Source: Methylobacter sp. (GTDB lineage: Bacteria; Pseudomonadota; Gammaproteobacteria; Methylococcales; Methylomonadaceae). From it: a stretch of DNA of 64,000 nt. Location of the stretch: NCBI GenBank assembly GCA_030679035.1, contig JAUXTH010000142.1, forward strand, positions 111,317-175,316, given 5' to 3'. The notes beneath the pieces are model-generated. The model was not told the DNA's origin. It worked only from the letters and a program-made list of their open reading frames with translations, and made no database searches. Below, in pieces: positions 18,901-27,592 of this stretch; position 1 is the first letter of the stretch, and each line of letters starts with the position of its first letter. The translations under genes were made by a program, and so were the position numbers.

Positions 18901-19940
18901 ACGCTAAACACGGCGGCAGGCCATTTCTTAACCGCACCTTTGGGGTTGTCCTGAGTTTCCAGGGAAAACTCGTTTACATCAAGTTGCCAATGCTTGTTTG
19001 GGTCGTTGGCGGCCTGATTTACCCCCCAGTGCAACCGGGTGTCTAGCTCATTGACAAAAAACGCCTGCTTGTCCTGCCGAACCAAAATCCCTTGTTGAAT
19101 ATGTGCCGCCACATCCATCGACACCAGTTGCGACTGTCGCCAGTCGCCCCAGATTTTAAAATCGCCGGTACCGGCATTGATATTGATTCGATCCCAGGCC
19201 GATGCATGAGGCTGAGACAATCCAAGCGCCGCCAATTCAGGCAAATTGACGGACTTCCCATCGATATAAACCCGCCCCTGAATAGTTGAAGGCTCAAAAA
19301 CATTGCCCTCAAAGTCCATCGACAGCCTTAATGTATCGCCGATTTTTTCCGGCAACTTGAGCAACATATTAAGTCGGTGACGCTCGCCATCGTTGCGGAT
19401 CGCCAGATCCACCCCATCGAACAGCAGCGGCCGACTATTGCTTGTTTGATCCTGCCAGGTGACTTCGCTTTGCACGACTTCATATCTTCCGCCCTGCAAC
19501 AGCCACTGCGGCTGCCCATCACTGGCTTTTAAGCCGACAATAACGATACTGCCATCCTGTTGCCGCTTAATGGACAGCTTGGCGCCCACCAAAGTAACCC
19601 AGGACGATGATAATAAGTCTTGGCTAACCAGCATATCCAGCAAGTTAATGCCCAGGCGTATTTGATTAAACTCGATAGCGGGTTTTTCGCTCCCGGCAGA
19701 GGCAACCGATGAAATGGCGATGTCTGTTAACACCAGCTGCGGATTAACACCGCGCATATTTGCGCCCAGATGACCGATAGTTACCGGTGTACCGACCAGT
19801 GCGCTGATATTGGTCGCCAAATCGGATTTATAATGCTCAATCTCCGACAATACCAGGCGCACGCCGGTCAAGCCGATAGCCGCCACGATCAAAGACCAGA
19901 AAATGAGATGCCGCGTGGCACGCTTAATATGATGGATCAT
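15981..19940 (-). CDS. yhdP: YhdP family AsmA-like inner-membrane protein
   Basis: This 1319-residue protein has one N-terminal membrane segment (about residues 12-30) and a very long periplasmic beta-rich body. It belongs to the AsmA-like repeating beta-groove proteins (with TamB and YdbH) that carry phospholipid from inner to outer membrane. The C terminus contains the family domain with the FKNGRILSIEPGFGRILGML motif and a gated end FFFGSQYLVKGAWGNAQIIPM. Length matches YhdP (about 1270). The last codon before the stop is set by a family D repeat. It is followed by nit and preceded, 43 bases upstream, by rng. Confidence 0.93.
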   Translation of the reverse strand: MIHHIKRATRHLIFWSLIVAAIGLTGVRLVLSEIEHYKSDLATNISALVGTPVTIGHLGANMRGVNPQLVLTDIAISSVASAGSEKPAIEFNQIRLGINLLDMLVSQDLLSSSWVTLVGAKLSIKRQQDGSIVIVGLKASDGQPQWLLQGGRYEVVQSEVTWQDQTSNSRPLLFDGVDLAIRNDGERHRLNMLLKLPEKIGDTLRLSMDFEGNVFEPSTIQGRVYIDGKSVNLPELAALGLSQPHASAWDRININAGTGDFKIWGDWRQSQLVSMDVAAHIQQGILVRQDKQAFFVNELDTRLHWGVNQAANDPNKHWQLDVNEFSLETQDNPKGAVKKWPAAVFSVSGQRMDDNALPKIALFIERLDLQEASGLAQFFAPLPDEQAKLLTQAQLKGTLENFSLFADLDAKAVALNGRFANIGVASLLSVPGIENLTGRIKGSEKQGTITLATEDAWLTGPDLFREPLPIKRLQGTLAWQQAAEHAWSVSSQSIELDSLSFQSTTKFHIDIPETGKPVFMDLQSVFAGEDASEVKHYLPVGIMDEEVVAWLDRAFVSGRMTNGGLLVYGNLGDFPFTDAPGVFEAVFTGEQFDLSYDPEWPDITGMNAEVMFNQGGLKVNVLQGQSDNVIIKQAEVTIPSLNTSKQLLIQGEGEAGIDQVLAFMQHTPLSSRVDSVLEAITPQGNTQIALDLKIPLTDGAPTKVDGTAQLKDARLTVKSLALPVSKINGELKFNEQGVYSNIIHASALGHPIQIGIKSSESQTTVNVAGRAGVGDLKAQFDLPWWEIAKGATDYQLKLELPYGNVDPTLVVESMLSGVSLDLPESLAKTKEQSVPLSLTFSLDDKLLLPVLLNYDNKLKAAILLDTTQKTIYSGHVLMGAGEVAQSQDAGLKLEINRDRLALQDWLGLAAAQGAGDGVRELKIHSNHALWKNTDVGVFDLALKHTGNNWAGVIDSPIAKGKIQIPADFTNPPGADLHAQRPKGDGQGQPGMTSTDRISLDMALLDLSALKQAGVKEASAPQTLSPELMPLLTVTSQKTLWQAVDLGRLSLKTERIPGGMGFKNVELAGENQKLVLSGDWKASGGGSVTHAEGHLDVPSAGPLLAQLGITKDLSETEAAADFSVVWSGAPYQFSLAGLKGKVDVDFKNGRILSIEPGFGRILGMLAVAQWIKRAQLDFSDIYQEGLTFNSINGHFNLAGGIASTHDLVVDAVPAKIAISGDTDLVNQTVDHIVDVTPKSADAVPIAGTIMGKVAALVGRSLTGKNQEGFFFGSQYLVKGAWGNAQIIPMHKNDGLLQKTWDGITSFPWLKQEEATQQLEK

Positions 19941-19983
19941 TAAAAAGGTTAAAGGTGCAAGGCTAAAGGTTCAATATTCAAGG

Positions 19984-21438
19984 TTAAAGCAACACCACAT
20001 CATACTGCTCCTGATTATACTCAGCCTCGGCCCTGAACTTGATGCGCACACCCAGAAAGACTTCCAGTTCAGCCAGCATATCGGCTTCCTCATCAAGCAG
20101 CATTTCCACGACTTCATTGGATGCCAGAACCAGGATCTTCTTGACCTTGTACTGCCTGACTTCGCGAATAATTTCCCGAAATATTTCCAGGCACATCGAT
20201 TCTGCGGTCTTCAACACGCCCCGGCCGCCGCAGGCGCTGCAAGGCTCGCACAATATATGCTCCAGGCTTTCCCTTGTCCTTTTGCGGGTCATCTCCACCA
20301 AGCCCAGCACCGATACTTCGGTGATGTTGGTTTTCGCGTGGTCTTTTTCCAAATGCCGCTCGAACGCCTGCAACACCTGCTTTTTATGATCGGCGCTCTG
20401 CATATCGATAAAGTCGATGATGATGATGCCGCCGAGGTTCCTTAGCCTCAGCTGCCTCGAAATCGTCTGCGCCGCTTCGAGATTGGTTTTGAATATCGTC
20501 TCTTCCAGGTTGCGGCCGCCGACATAGCCGCCGGTATTCACATCGACAGTGGTCATCGATTCGGTCTGATCGAACACCAGATGCCCGCCCGATTTCAGGT
20601 TGACTTTGCGGTCCAGCGCTTTTTGGATTTCATCTTCGACGCTGTAAATATCGAACACCGGGCACTCGCCGGTGTAATGCTCAATAACCGACACGATTTC
20701 CGGCGCGAAAATCTCCGCAAATTCAACCAGGCGGTGGTAGGTCTCCCTCGAATCCACCCGAACTCTTTCTATGCCTTCCCGGTATAAGTCTCTCAAAGTT
20801 CTGATGCTCAGCGGCAAATCCTTATGGATGAACTGCTTGGGCTTGGCGTCGGCGATTTTGGCGGCTATCGACTCCCACAGTTTCAGCAAAAACGTCATAT
20901 CGGCGATCAATATCGCCTCATCCACGCATTCCGCCGCCGTTCTTGCGATAAAGCCGCCGCATTTGTTCTCCAGCCTGAACGCGTCAAGACAGGCTCTTAA
21001 CCGGACTCGCTCGGTCTCGCATTCAATCCGCTGGGACACACCGGAATTTTGGGCATAAGGCATAAAGACCTGGAACCGCGACGGAATCGATATTTCCGTC
21101 GTTAACCGTGCGCCTTTGCTGCCCAACGGATCTTTAACCACCTGCACGATAATATGCTGACCTTCATGCAGATAATGCTCGATATTTTCCGAACCTTTTT
21201 TTTCCAGATCCTTGACGCATAAATCGGAAAGATGCAAAAACGCGGCTCTGGGCAGGCCAATATCGACAAAAGCCGCCTGCATACCGGGCAGAACCCGGCA
21301 TACTTCGCCTTTATAGATGTTACCGACCAATCCCCGCTGCCGGGTTCGCTCAATGATCAATTCCTGCAAGACGCCGTTTTCAATAACCGCAACGCGCGTC
21401 TCAGGCGGGGTAACGTTGATTAAAATTTCTTCACTCAT
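19984..21438 (-). CDS. rng: Ribonuclease G
   Basis: This 484-residue protein has an N-terminal S1-like RNA-binding domain (about 35-120, GLVGNIYKGEVCRVLPGMQAAFVDIG), the catalytic region with VDVNTGGYVG and IIIIDFIDM carrying the two metal-binding Asp residues, and the zinc-link CEPCSACGGRG. RNase G trims the 5' end of 16S rRNA and decays some mRNAs. It lacks the long C-terminal scaffold of RNase E. Its ATG overlaps the maf stop by four bases, so rlmH-maf-rng form one tightly coupled operon. Confidence 0.96.
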   Translation of the reverse strand: MSEEILINVTPPETRVAVIENGVLQELIIERTRQRGLVGNIYKGEVCRVLPGMQAAFVDIGLPRAAFLHLSDLCVKDLEKKGSENIEHYLHEGQHIIVQVVKDPLGSKGARLTTEISIPSRFQVFMPYAQNSGVSQRIECETERVRLRACLDAFRLENKCGGFIARTAAECVDEAILIADMTFLLKLWESIAAKIADAKPKQFIHKDLPLSIRTLRDLYREGIERVRVDSRETYHRLVEFAEIFAPEIVSVIEHYTGECPVFDIYSVEDEIQKALDRKVNLKSGGHLVFDQTESMTTVDVNTGGYVGGRNLEETIFKTNLEAAQTISRQLRLRNLGGIIIIDFIDMQSADHKKQVLQAFERHLEKDHAKTNITEVSVLGLVEMTRKRTRESLEHILCEPCSACGGRGVLKTAESMCLEIFREIIREVRQYKVKKILVLASNEVVEMLLDEEADMLAELEVFLGVRIKFRAEAEYNQEQYDVVLL

Positions 21439-22010
21439 TTGAACAACCCGATGCCTTGCCTGGATAAAAGTTCCGCAGTTTCAAACAACGGCAAACCAAC
21501 CACGCCGGAAAAACTGCCGCTGATCGACTCGACAAATACGCCGCCCCGGCCCTGAATGGCATAACTGCCGGCTTTATCGACCGGTTCGCCGCTTTGCCAG
21601 TAGACTGCTATTTCGCCTTCCGTCAACACCCTGAAAGTCACCTCTGTAATGCTGACCGCCTGACCGTGCTCCCTACCCCTCAGCGAAATTGCACTGTAAA
21701 CCCGATGCATTTTACCGGATAACTGCCTCAGCATGGCAAGCGCATCATCCCGATCTTTAGGTTTGCCCATAATCAGGTCACCCAAGACCACGGCGGTATC
21801 GGCAGCCAATACCGGCAAGCCGTCGCCCAGTTGCGCGATACAGGCCGCAGATTTTTCGGCGGCCAGTCGCTGCACATAGTCCAACGGCGTTTCGTCGGGC
21901 CTCGGCGTCTCGTCAAGATCGACCGGATTAACTTTATAAGTCACCTTAATCTGATCCAACAATTCTTTTCGACGAGGCGAGGCTGAGGCGAGAATAATCT
22001 GTGCAGTCAT
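21435..22010 (-). CDS. maf: Maf-family nucleotide pyrophosphatase (dTTP/UTP type)
   Basis: This 191-residue protein begins with the Maf signature ILASASPRRKELL, followed by the catalytic region VLAADTAVVLGDLIMGKPKDRDDA. Maf proteins hydrolyse nucleoside triphosphates, including modified ones, to monophosphates. Residues such as the Arg/Lys/Gln pattern of the YhdE group fit dTTP/UTP preference, which I infer. Its start codon shares one base with the rlmH stop (TAATG) and its end overlaps rng. Confidence 0.94.
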   Translation of the reverse strand: MTAQIILASASPRRKELLDQIKVTYKVNPVDLDETPRPDETPLDYVQRLAAEKSAACIAQLGDGLPVLAADTAVVLGDLIMGKPKDRDDALAMLRQLSGKMHRVYSAISLRGREHGQAVSITEVTFRVLTEGEIAVYWQSGEPVDKAGSYAIQGRGGVFVESISGSFSGVVGLPLFETAELLSRQGIGLFK

Positions 22011-22477
22011 TAGCGATGATAGGGATGGTTATGGAGGATACTCCAGGCACGATACAACTGCTCGGCCACAACGATGCGCACCAGCGGATGGGGGAAAGTC
22101 AGTTTCGACAAGCTCCATGATTCCCGCGCCAGCTGTTTGGCGGAATCGGCCAAACCTTCCGGCCCGCCGATTAATAACGAGACATGCTGACCGCTTTCCA
22201 ACCAGCGTTGCATCGCATCTGCCAATTCAGGTGTCGTCCAGGGTTTGCCGGGAATATCCAATGTTACAATATGCGAGCCTTGCGGGACAGCCGCGATCAT
22301 CCGCTCGCCTTCCTCTTTGACAATTCTAGCGACATCGCTGTTTTTGGTTCGCTTGCCCGGCGCGATTTCCTTAAGCACCAATTCGCATTCGCGGGGCAAG
22401 CGCTTGGCATACTCATCGTAGCCCTGCCGCACCCAGCCCGGCATGCGGTTTCCCACTGAAATCAGATTTATTTGCAT
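22010..22477 (-). CDS. rlmH: 23S rRNA pseudouridine-1915 N3-methyltransferase RlmH
   Basis: This 155-residue protein is the same length as E. coli RlmH, starting [16 protein letters not shown] at the ATG at 22477. Earlier in-frame starts add a 22-residue tail not seen in the family. It is a SPOUT methyltransferase with the knot region LLIGGPEG and C-terminal [16 protein letters not shown]. It methylates the pseudouridine at 1915 in the decoding-centre helix 69 and acts on assembled 70S ribosomes. First gene of the rlmH-maf-rng operon. Confidence 0.96.
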   Translation of the reverse strand: MQINLISVGNRMPGWVRQGYDEYAKRLPRECELVLKEIAPGKRTKNSDVARIVKEEGERMIAAVPQGSHIVTLDIPGKPWTTPELADAMQRWLESGQHVSLLIGGPEGLADSAKQLARESWSLSKLTFPHPLVRIVVAEQLYRAWSILHNHPYHR

Positions 22478-22621
22478 GCGGTGCAGGATACAGGAGAACA
22501 GGCCAGTGATGCAATGCAGTCTAATCGCGGTCATATCCTGCAATAAAAATAGCTAACTAAAAAACTTAAGTAATGGGTTTATCTGCCGCTACATTAGCAA
22601 ACCAACACAGGAGTATGTGCC

Positions 22622-23296
22622 GTGAACATTAAACAATTAAAACCCATATTAGCAGGGTTAGCCATCAGCTTATTGATAACCGCCTGCACGACCGCCAAAG
22701 CGCCTCCCTATGAATTATTACCGCACAAGACCCTAAGCGCGATAGGCTACGGCACAGTGGAAAAGAGCGACAGGTATTCACGTTCGCAAATTAAATTAAT
22801 GGCCATGCGGGCTTCCAAGATGGATGCTTACCGAAGCTTGGCCGAGCAGCTTAACGGTATTCAGTTGCGCGGTCAGACTGCGGTCGAAAGCATGGAAGTC
22901 ACCCATGACAGTTACCAGGTTTATCTTAATGCGTATTTGCGCGGCGCAAGGGTAAAAAGAACCTCGGCTATCGGTAGCGATACCTACGCGGGCGATGATA
23001 CGTTTGAAACGGTTGTGGAGCTTGATTTGACGCCCAGATTTTATGAATGCATTAACGGCCCAAGCGAACTGATTAATCAATGTATTCAACAAAACCAGGA
23101 AATTCCGGCTCCCAGCTTCAATCCTAAGCCAGCCACGGTATCAAGCCTTAATCCAGGCTGCAATACGATAGATTGTTACAATTACCCTAATACCAAGGGA
23201 TTTAGTCAGCGTAGCTCTTTTGGAACCATACGAGGATCAATTCAGGACGCATCGCAGTTGGTATTTAAGGCTGCTCTAATGCCTACGGGATTTTAG
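22622..23296 (+). CDS. LPP20-family lipoprotein, flagellum-associated
   Basis: This 224-residue protein has a lipoprotein signal ending LLITAC (Cys22). Residues 35-140 match the LPP20 fold: IGYGTVEKSDRYSRSQIKLMAMRASKMDAYRSLAEQL followed by TFETVVELDL. The C-terminal 80 residues are Pro/Ser/Asn-rich and possibly disordered, with several cysteines. A GTG start follows AGGAG by about nine bases. It precedes flgT, which has a similar fold, and fliW. LPP20/FlgP-like lipoproteins form outer-membrane-associated rings around flagellar basal bodies; that role is inferred from family and context. Confidence 0.8.
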   Translation: MNIKQLKPILAGLAISLLITACTTAKAPPYELLPHKTLSAIGYGTVEKSDRYSRSQIKLMAMRASKMDAYRSLAEQLNGIQLRGQTAVESMEVTHDSYQVYLNAYLRGARVKRTSAIGSDTYAGDDTFETVVELDLTPRFYECINGPSELINQCIQQNQEIPAPSFNPKPATVSSLNPGCNTIDCYNYPNTKGFSQRSSFGTIRGSIQDASQLVFKAALMPTGF

Positions 23297-23439
23297 TCGA
23301 CATAACTTCTTTGCATTCCTGCCCCTAAATTTATAAAGCGGTTACTGCCACGAAACACGCTTTGAAAATTACCATATATGGCGTTTAAGGGCTATTATGT
23401 AAGACAGTAATTATTCTCAGCAAAGAACCGGTTTGATGA

Positions 23440-24678
23440 ATGACAAAAATATTATTCAAATGCATAGTGACTTCGCTCATTTTATTAAATCTATCGTGCG
23501 CCGATGTTCAACCTCAGGCTCAATCTCAAGCTAGAACCCATGTAGTCACTGTTGAAGGCCAGGCTGCCATTAGCAAAGGCATGCCGTTATTAGCTAGAAA
23601 ACAAGCCCTACAGGACGCCATCCGCCAAGCTTCCATGCAATCGTCTGTTGATATTCGCAGCCGGACTTTAGTCGATCAAAATAACGTCTCACTGGACACG
23701 ATGTCCATGCGCACCGCCGCCGCCGTGAGCAAAACTCAAGTTATCAAGGAATGGACCGCCGATAATATCTATCATGTTGCAGCCATGGTGGAATTATCTG
23801 CCGACAGCTCCTGCGCACCCCGCTATCGCAAGCGTATTATCGCAACAGCCTTCCCTTTAGTTAAACAAGGACAGGTGTCTGGTTATGAAACGACGGATTT
23901 ATATGGCGGCATCCCACGCGAAATTAATAATCTTTTAATTGAGTCCGGCGATTTTATAGGCAGTAACGCTACCCATGTCAATTTATATCCAAGAGCAGAC
24001 GTAGCTCCCGAACTAGAAGACCGGAGAGCTTATCAACCGTCAAAAGTCATGCAAATAGCTGCTTCAAATGGCATGCAATTTGTATTGTCAGGCGTAATCA
24101 GGGATCTGGAGATCGAATCCACAGAATACATGAGAGGCGCAGGACCTTTGGCATACGTCAGAAGTCTGGCGCGCGATGCGGTAGCCAGACGCGGAATTGG
24201 TATTGATGTTTATGTCCACGACGGACTTACCGGCGCCTTACTGTTCCAGCAGCGTTATATTGATGATGTCATCGGCGATGTGTGGATACCGTCAACTTAT
24301 TCGGTAGGCAGCGAGCGCTTTAACGCCACAACAACCGGAAATAAAATAGCTAAAATCATAGAGCAGGCAAGCACTGATGTTCGCCAGTCCTTAAGTTGTT
24401 ACCCTTTTGCAACACGCATCGTTGAAATCAAGAATGATAAGGTGGTTATTGATGCGGGTGCCCAGGAAAAACTCAATGTCGGCGATCAACTGGTGGTTTA
24501 TGGCTCCAGCGGTGAGGACTTAAATCTCGATGGCGGCTATGGTTTTGTAGGTAAGGACAAGCAGCCGGTCGGCGTTTTAACCATCCGCAGTATCGCGCCT
24601 CGTTACGCCGTAGGCAGTTTGGAAGTTCCTGCCCGTGAACTGGGCGTCAAAGTTGGCGACTGGGTAAAATCCTGGTAA
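23440..24678 (+). CDS. flgT: Flagellar H-ring protein FlgT
   Basis: This 412-residue exported protein has a signal peptide (about 1-21). Three domains are visible: an N-terminal LPP20-like domain (THVVTVEGQAAISKGMPLLARKQALQDAIRQASMQ), a TolB-like middle domain (about 130-310) and a C-terminal domain with VVIDAGAQEKLNVGDQLVVY. FlgT builds the H ring that stabilises the basal body of sheathed and sodium-driven flagella in Vibrio. It lies 143 bases after the LPP20 lipoprotein gene and 74 before fliW, forming a small flagellar set away from any main flagellar cluster in this window. Confidence 0.85.
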   Translation: MTKILFKCIVTSLILLNLSCADVQPQAQSQARTHVVTVEGQAAISKGMPLLARKQALQDAIRQASMQSSVDIRSRTLVDQNNVSLDTMSMRTAAAVSKTQVIKEWTADNIYHVAAMVELSADSSCAPRYRKRIIATAFPLVKQGQVSGYETTDLYGGIPREINNLLIESGDFIGSNATHVNLYPRADVAPELEDRRAYQPSKVMQIAASNGMQFVLSGVIRDLEIESTEYMRGAGPLAYVRSLARDAVARRGIGIDVYVHDGLTGALLFQQRYIDDVIGDVWIPSTYSVGSERFNATTTGNKIAKIIEQASTDVRQSLSCYPFATRIVEIKNDKVVIDAGAQEKLNVGDQLVVYGSSGEDLNLDGGYGFVGKDKQPVGVLTIRSIAPRYAVGSLEVPARELGVKVGDWVKSW

Positions 24679-24752
24679 ATAGCTTATTCTTGCTATACTG
24701 ACGGCTATAGACTATATATTTACTTTTACATCCACTTTCATCCGAGTTCATT

Positions 24753-25244
24753 ATGGAAATTAAATCAAGTTTTTTCGGCGAACAATCCATCGACCCCAGC
24801 ACCATCATTAGCTTTCCGAACGGAATCCCTGGCTTTGAAGATCAAACCCGTTTCAAACTGTTTCATCAGGAAGGCGAAAGCCCCCTGATTTTCTGGCTGC
24901 AATCCTTGGATGACGAAAACCTTACCTTTTCAGTAGCGCAACCGTCCACTTTCAATATCAATTACAGCTTTGTATTAAACGATGCCGAAGAAGCCGCTCT
25001 GGGAATTGAAGATGCCGCAGACATACTCCTGCTGTTAATCCTGCATAAAGACGCATCCGATCAGCATAGCGCTATTAAATCACTAAAAACACATGCGTTA
25101 TCTCTTCTTGGAGCGACAACCGATCAACCTGCCATTAAAGGCGTCATCAGGGCTCCGTTGGTGATTAACAGCGCAAAGAGAATAGGCTTGCAAAAAGTGC
25201 TTACTCAAATAGAGCAAAATATAACGCTGACTGAAGTTGCTTAA
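24753..25244 (+). CDS. fliW: Flagellar assembly factor FliW
   Basis: This 163-residue protein has the FliW signature ISFPNGIPGFEDQTRFKLF and the second conserved stretch ESPLIFWLQSLDDENLTFSV. FliW binds flagellin and antagonises the translational repressor CsrA, coupling flagellin synthesis to export. It ends in a conserved basic region (VINSAKRIGLQKVL). No csrA is adjacent, although the two genes are neighbours in many bacteria. A strong terminator follows, closing the flagellar group. Confidence 0.93.
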   Translation: MEIKSSFFGEQSIDPSTIISFPNGIPGFEDQTRFKLFHQEGESPLIFWLQSLDDENLTFSVAQPSTFNINYSFVLNDAEEAALGIEDAADILLLLILHKDASDQHSAIKSLKTHALSLLGATTDQPAIKGVIRAPLVINSAKRIGLQKVLTQIEQNITLTEVA

Positions 25245-25291
25245 AAACGCATTACTTGGTTTTTAGCCGCAGACTTGAAGTGCTACCTTGT

Positions 25292-25318
25292 AACTGCCGC
25301 TTTTTAGCGGCAGTTTTG
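25292..25318 (+). terminator. Terminator after fliW
   Basis: AACTGCCGC and GCGGCAGTT form a perfect 9-bp stem with a six-base loop, followed by TTGC. It lies 48 bases after the fliW stop in the plus direction. Confidence 0.7.
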
Positions 25319-25411
25319 CTTGCAGGGATGCAGAAGACTGCCAACACCGAGCCCCATTTAAACTAGGTAGCCTTCTAATTCATCCGCATAAAAGCGCGGA
25401 TAAGACGGCCG

Positions 25412-25792
25412 TCAAGCGGCCTGAACGGGAATGGAGCTGGCTGAACGCTGAACCTCGTTCTTTTCATTAAAATAAACCAGGGTAGGCTTATGACTTTCCG
25501 CTTCCTTTTGATCCAATATTGCAAATGCGCAAACTATAATCAGGTCGCCTGGACAGGCCAGACGGGCAGCCGCGCCATTGACTGAAAACAACCCAGACCC
25601 TGCTTCGGCGCGAATGGCGTAGGTCGTAAAACGCGCGCCATTGTTGATGTTGTAAATCTGTATCTGCTCGTATTCCCTGATACCCGATAAGTCGAGAATA
25701 TTGCTGTCAATCGCACAAGAACCCTCATAACCCAATTCTGAATGGGTCACCGTAGCCCTATGTAATTTCGCTTTAAGCATCGTGATTTGCAT
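25412..25792 (-). CDS. panD: Aspartate 1-decarboxylase PanD
   Basis: This 126-residue pyruvoyl enzyme precursor makes beta-alanine from aspartate for pantothenate. The self-cleavage site Gly24-Ser25 lies in YEGSCAID; Ser25 becomes the pyruvoyl group. The segments [10 protein letters not shown] and [14 protein letters not shown] are typical. The sequence aligns end to end with E. coli PanD. It lies 102 bases after panC on the same strand, so pantothenate synthesis genes panB, panC and panD are grouped. Confidence 0.97.
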   Translation of the reverse strand: MQITMLKAKLHRATVTHSELGYEGSCAIDSNILDLSGIREYEQIQIYNINNGARFTTYAIRAEAGSGLFSVNGAAARLACPGDLIIVCAFAILDQKEAESHKPTLVYFNEKNEVQRSASSIPVQAA

Positions 25793-25894
25793 AATAAAAC
25801 ACTATAAATACCTTTGAGAACCGCGCATTATCCATTATTAGCAACAATGCATCAACTTTTAGCACTTTCCAAACCCTATAAATCCTGTTATAGC

Positions 25895-26734
25895 TTATCT
25901 GGAAAAACAAACATTATCGATTAGCCGGGTTTTGTTTAAGCGTGCCGCAGTCAACAAAACCAGCTCCTTATCATCCTCGCCTGCTTTTGTTAAATCACTC
26001 GCCCTGCACACGCTAAAATAATCAGGCGTAAAACCGGACTCCTGCAAAAACTGCAACGCCGTGCGTTCTATTTCCTGATAAGACTGCCCTGCTAAAACAG
26101 CATCACGCGCGGCGCACAAGGCTTGATACAGCTTTGCGGCGACCGTTTTTTCCTCGGCGGTTAAATAACCGTTCCTGGAGCTCATCGCCAAACCGCTGGC
26201 CTCCCGAACCGTTTCCACACCGACTATTTCAACAGGAATATTCAAATCCCTGACCATCGTCCGTATCACCGTCAACTGCTGGAAATCTTTTAATCCAAAC
26301 AAGGCGGTATCCGGTTGCACCATATTAAACAATTTGCAAACAACGGTCGCAACACCGTCAAAATGTCCCGGTCTGAACGCACCGCAATACCATTCGGACA
26401 GACCTGTTACCGACACGGTCGTTTTAGCATCCGGCGCATAGACCTCTGAAACAGCCGGTTGAAACAACAAATCCGCGCCGACCGCGTTGAGCTTTTGCTG
26501 ATCTTCATGTTCGGTGCGGGGATAGGTCTCAAAATCTTCGCCAACACCAAACTGGGTCGGGTTTACAAAAATACTGACCACCACCCGATCCGCCTTTTTT
26601 TTGGCTTCATTGACCAGTGCCAGATGCCCCGCGTGCAGATTGCCCATCGTCGGCACCAATGCAACGCTCTGTCCTGCTGACCGCCACGCTTTAACGGCGC
26701 CGCGCAATTCCGATATGGTGTTAACTATATGCAT
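25895..26734 (-). CDS. panC: Pantothenate synthetase
   Basis: This 279-residue protein joins pantoate and beta-alanine with ATP. It shows the nucleotidyltransferase motif VPTMGNLHAGHLALV, the pantoate-binding VSIFVNPTQFG, and the KMSKS-like SSRNGYL. It is cytosolic. It follows panB by five bases, which fits one transcript. Length is normal for the family. Confidence 0.97.
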   Translation of the reverse strand: MHIVNTISELRGAVKAWRSAGQSVALVPTMGNLHAGHLALVNEAKKKADRVVVSIFVNPTQFGVGEDFETYPRTEHEDQQKLNAVGADLLFQPAVSEVYAPDAKTTVSVTGLSEWYCGAFRPGHFDGVATVVCKLFNMVQPDTALFGLKDFQQLTVIRTMVRDLNIPVEIVGVETVREASGLAMSSRNGYLTAEEKTVAAKLYQALCAARDAVLAGQSYQEIERTALQFLQESGFTPDYFSVCRASDLTKAGEDDKELVLLTAARLNKTRLIDNVCFSR

Positions 26735-26739
26735 AAATC

Positions 26740-27555
26740 TTAAAAACTATGTTCATCCGCCGGAAACCGGGACTGCTTGACGGCTTGGTGATAGGCATCA
26801 ATGGCATCCTCGATATTCGCTGCATCGCTCATGAAATTCCTGGAAAAACGCGGGCGCTTGCCGGTGCCGATATTGAGCATATCATAAAGCACCAGCACCT
26901 GGCCGTCGCAATCCACACCGGCACCGATGCCTATCACAGGAATCGTTAACTGTGCGCTGATGTCTTTAGCCAAACTTGCCGGAACGCATTCCAACACCAG
27001 CACCCCTGCACCCGCTTGCTGCAATTTTAGCGCATCGGCAAGCATTTTTTCGGCAGCCGCCTGTTCCTTGCCCTGAACCTTATAGCTGCCCAATTGATTG
27101 ATCGATTGCGGCAGTAGACCTAAATGCCCGCAAACCGGAATGCCCTGATCGACCAGGAAACTAACGCAGTCGATTCTCGGCCCTTCCAACTTAACCATTT
27201 GCGCACCGCCAAGCTGCATTAATTTGGCGGCATTTTTGGCCGCGACGGCAGGCGTGGGATACGTCATAAACGGCAAATCGGCGATGATAAACGCCCGCGC
27301 CCTGGCCTTGCTGACGCACCTTGCATGATAAACCATGTCCCTGATACTGGCCGGGAGCGTTGTATCATGCCCCTGGATAACCATGCCCAGCGAATCCCCG
27401 ACCAGCATCATATCAACGCCAACCTTGTCGATTACTGCGCTAAATGCGGCATCGTAGGCGGTTAAGCACGAGATTTTCTCACCGCGCTGTTTCATGGCGG
27501 CCAGATCGGTAATCGACAACGGTTTTAGCGTAGCTGAGGAAGAATATTGATTCAT
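26740..27555 (-). CDS. panB: 3-methyl-2-oxobutanoate hydroxymethyltransferase
   Basis: This 271-residue TIM-barrel protein catalyses the first step of pantoate synthesis from 2-oxoisovalerate and methylenetetrahydrofolate. Recognised from ISCLTAYDAAFS, the metal-binding VGDSLGMVIQGHDTTLP, PVCGHLGLLPQS and the catalytic region VLECVPASLAKDI. Dependence on the folate C1 carrier makes its adjacency to folK sensible. Downstream are panC and panD. Confidence 0.97.
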   Translation of the reverse strand: MNQYSSSATLKPLSITDLAAMKQRGEKISCLTAYDAAFSAVIDKVGVDMMLVGDSLGMVIQGHDTTLPASIRDMVYHARCVSKARARAFIIADLPFMTYPTPAVAAKNAAKLMQLGGAQMVKLEGPRIDCVSFLVDQGIPVCGHLGLLPQSINQLGSYKVQGKEQAAAEKMLADALKLQQAGAGVLVLECVPASLAKDISAQLTIPVIGIGAGVDCDGQVLVLYDMLNIGTGKRPRFSRNFMSDAANIEDAIDAYHQAVKQSRFPADEHSF

Positions 27556-27592
27556 TGTATTCAGATGGATGCAGGCTTTACTAGGGCGGGAA

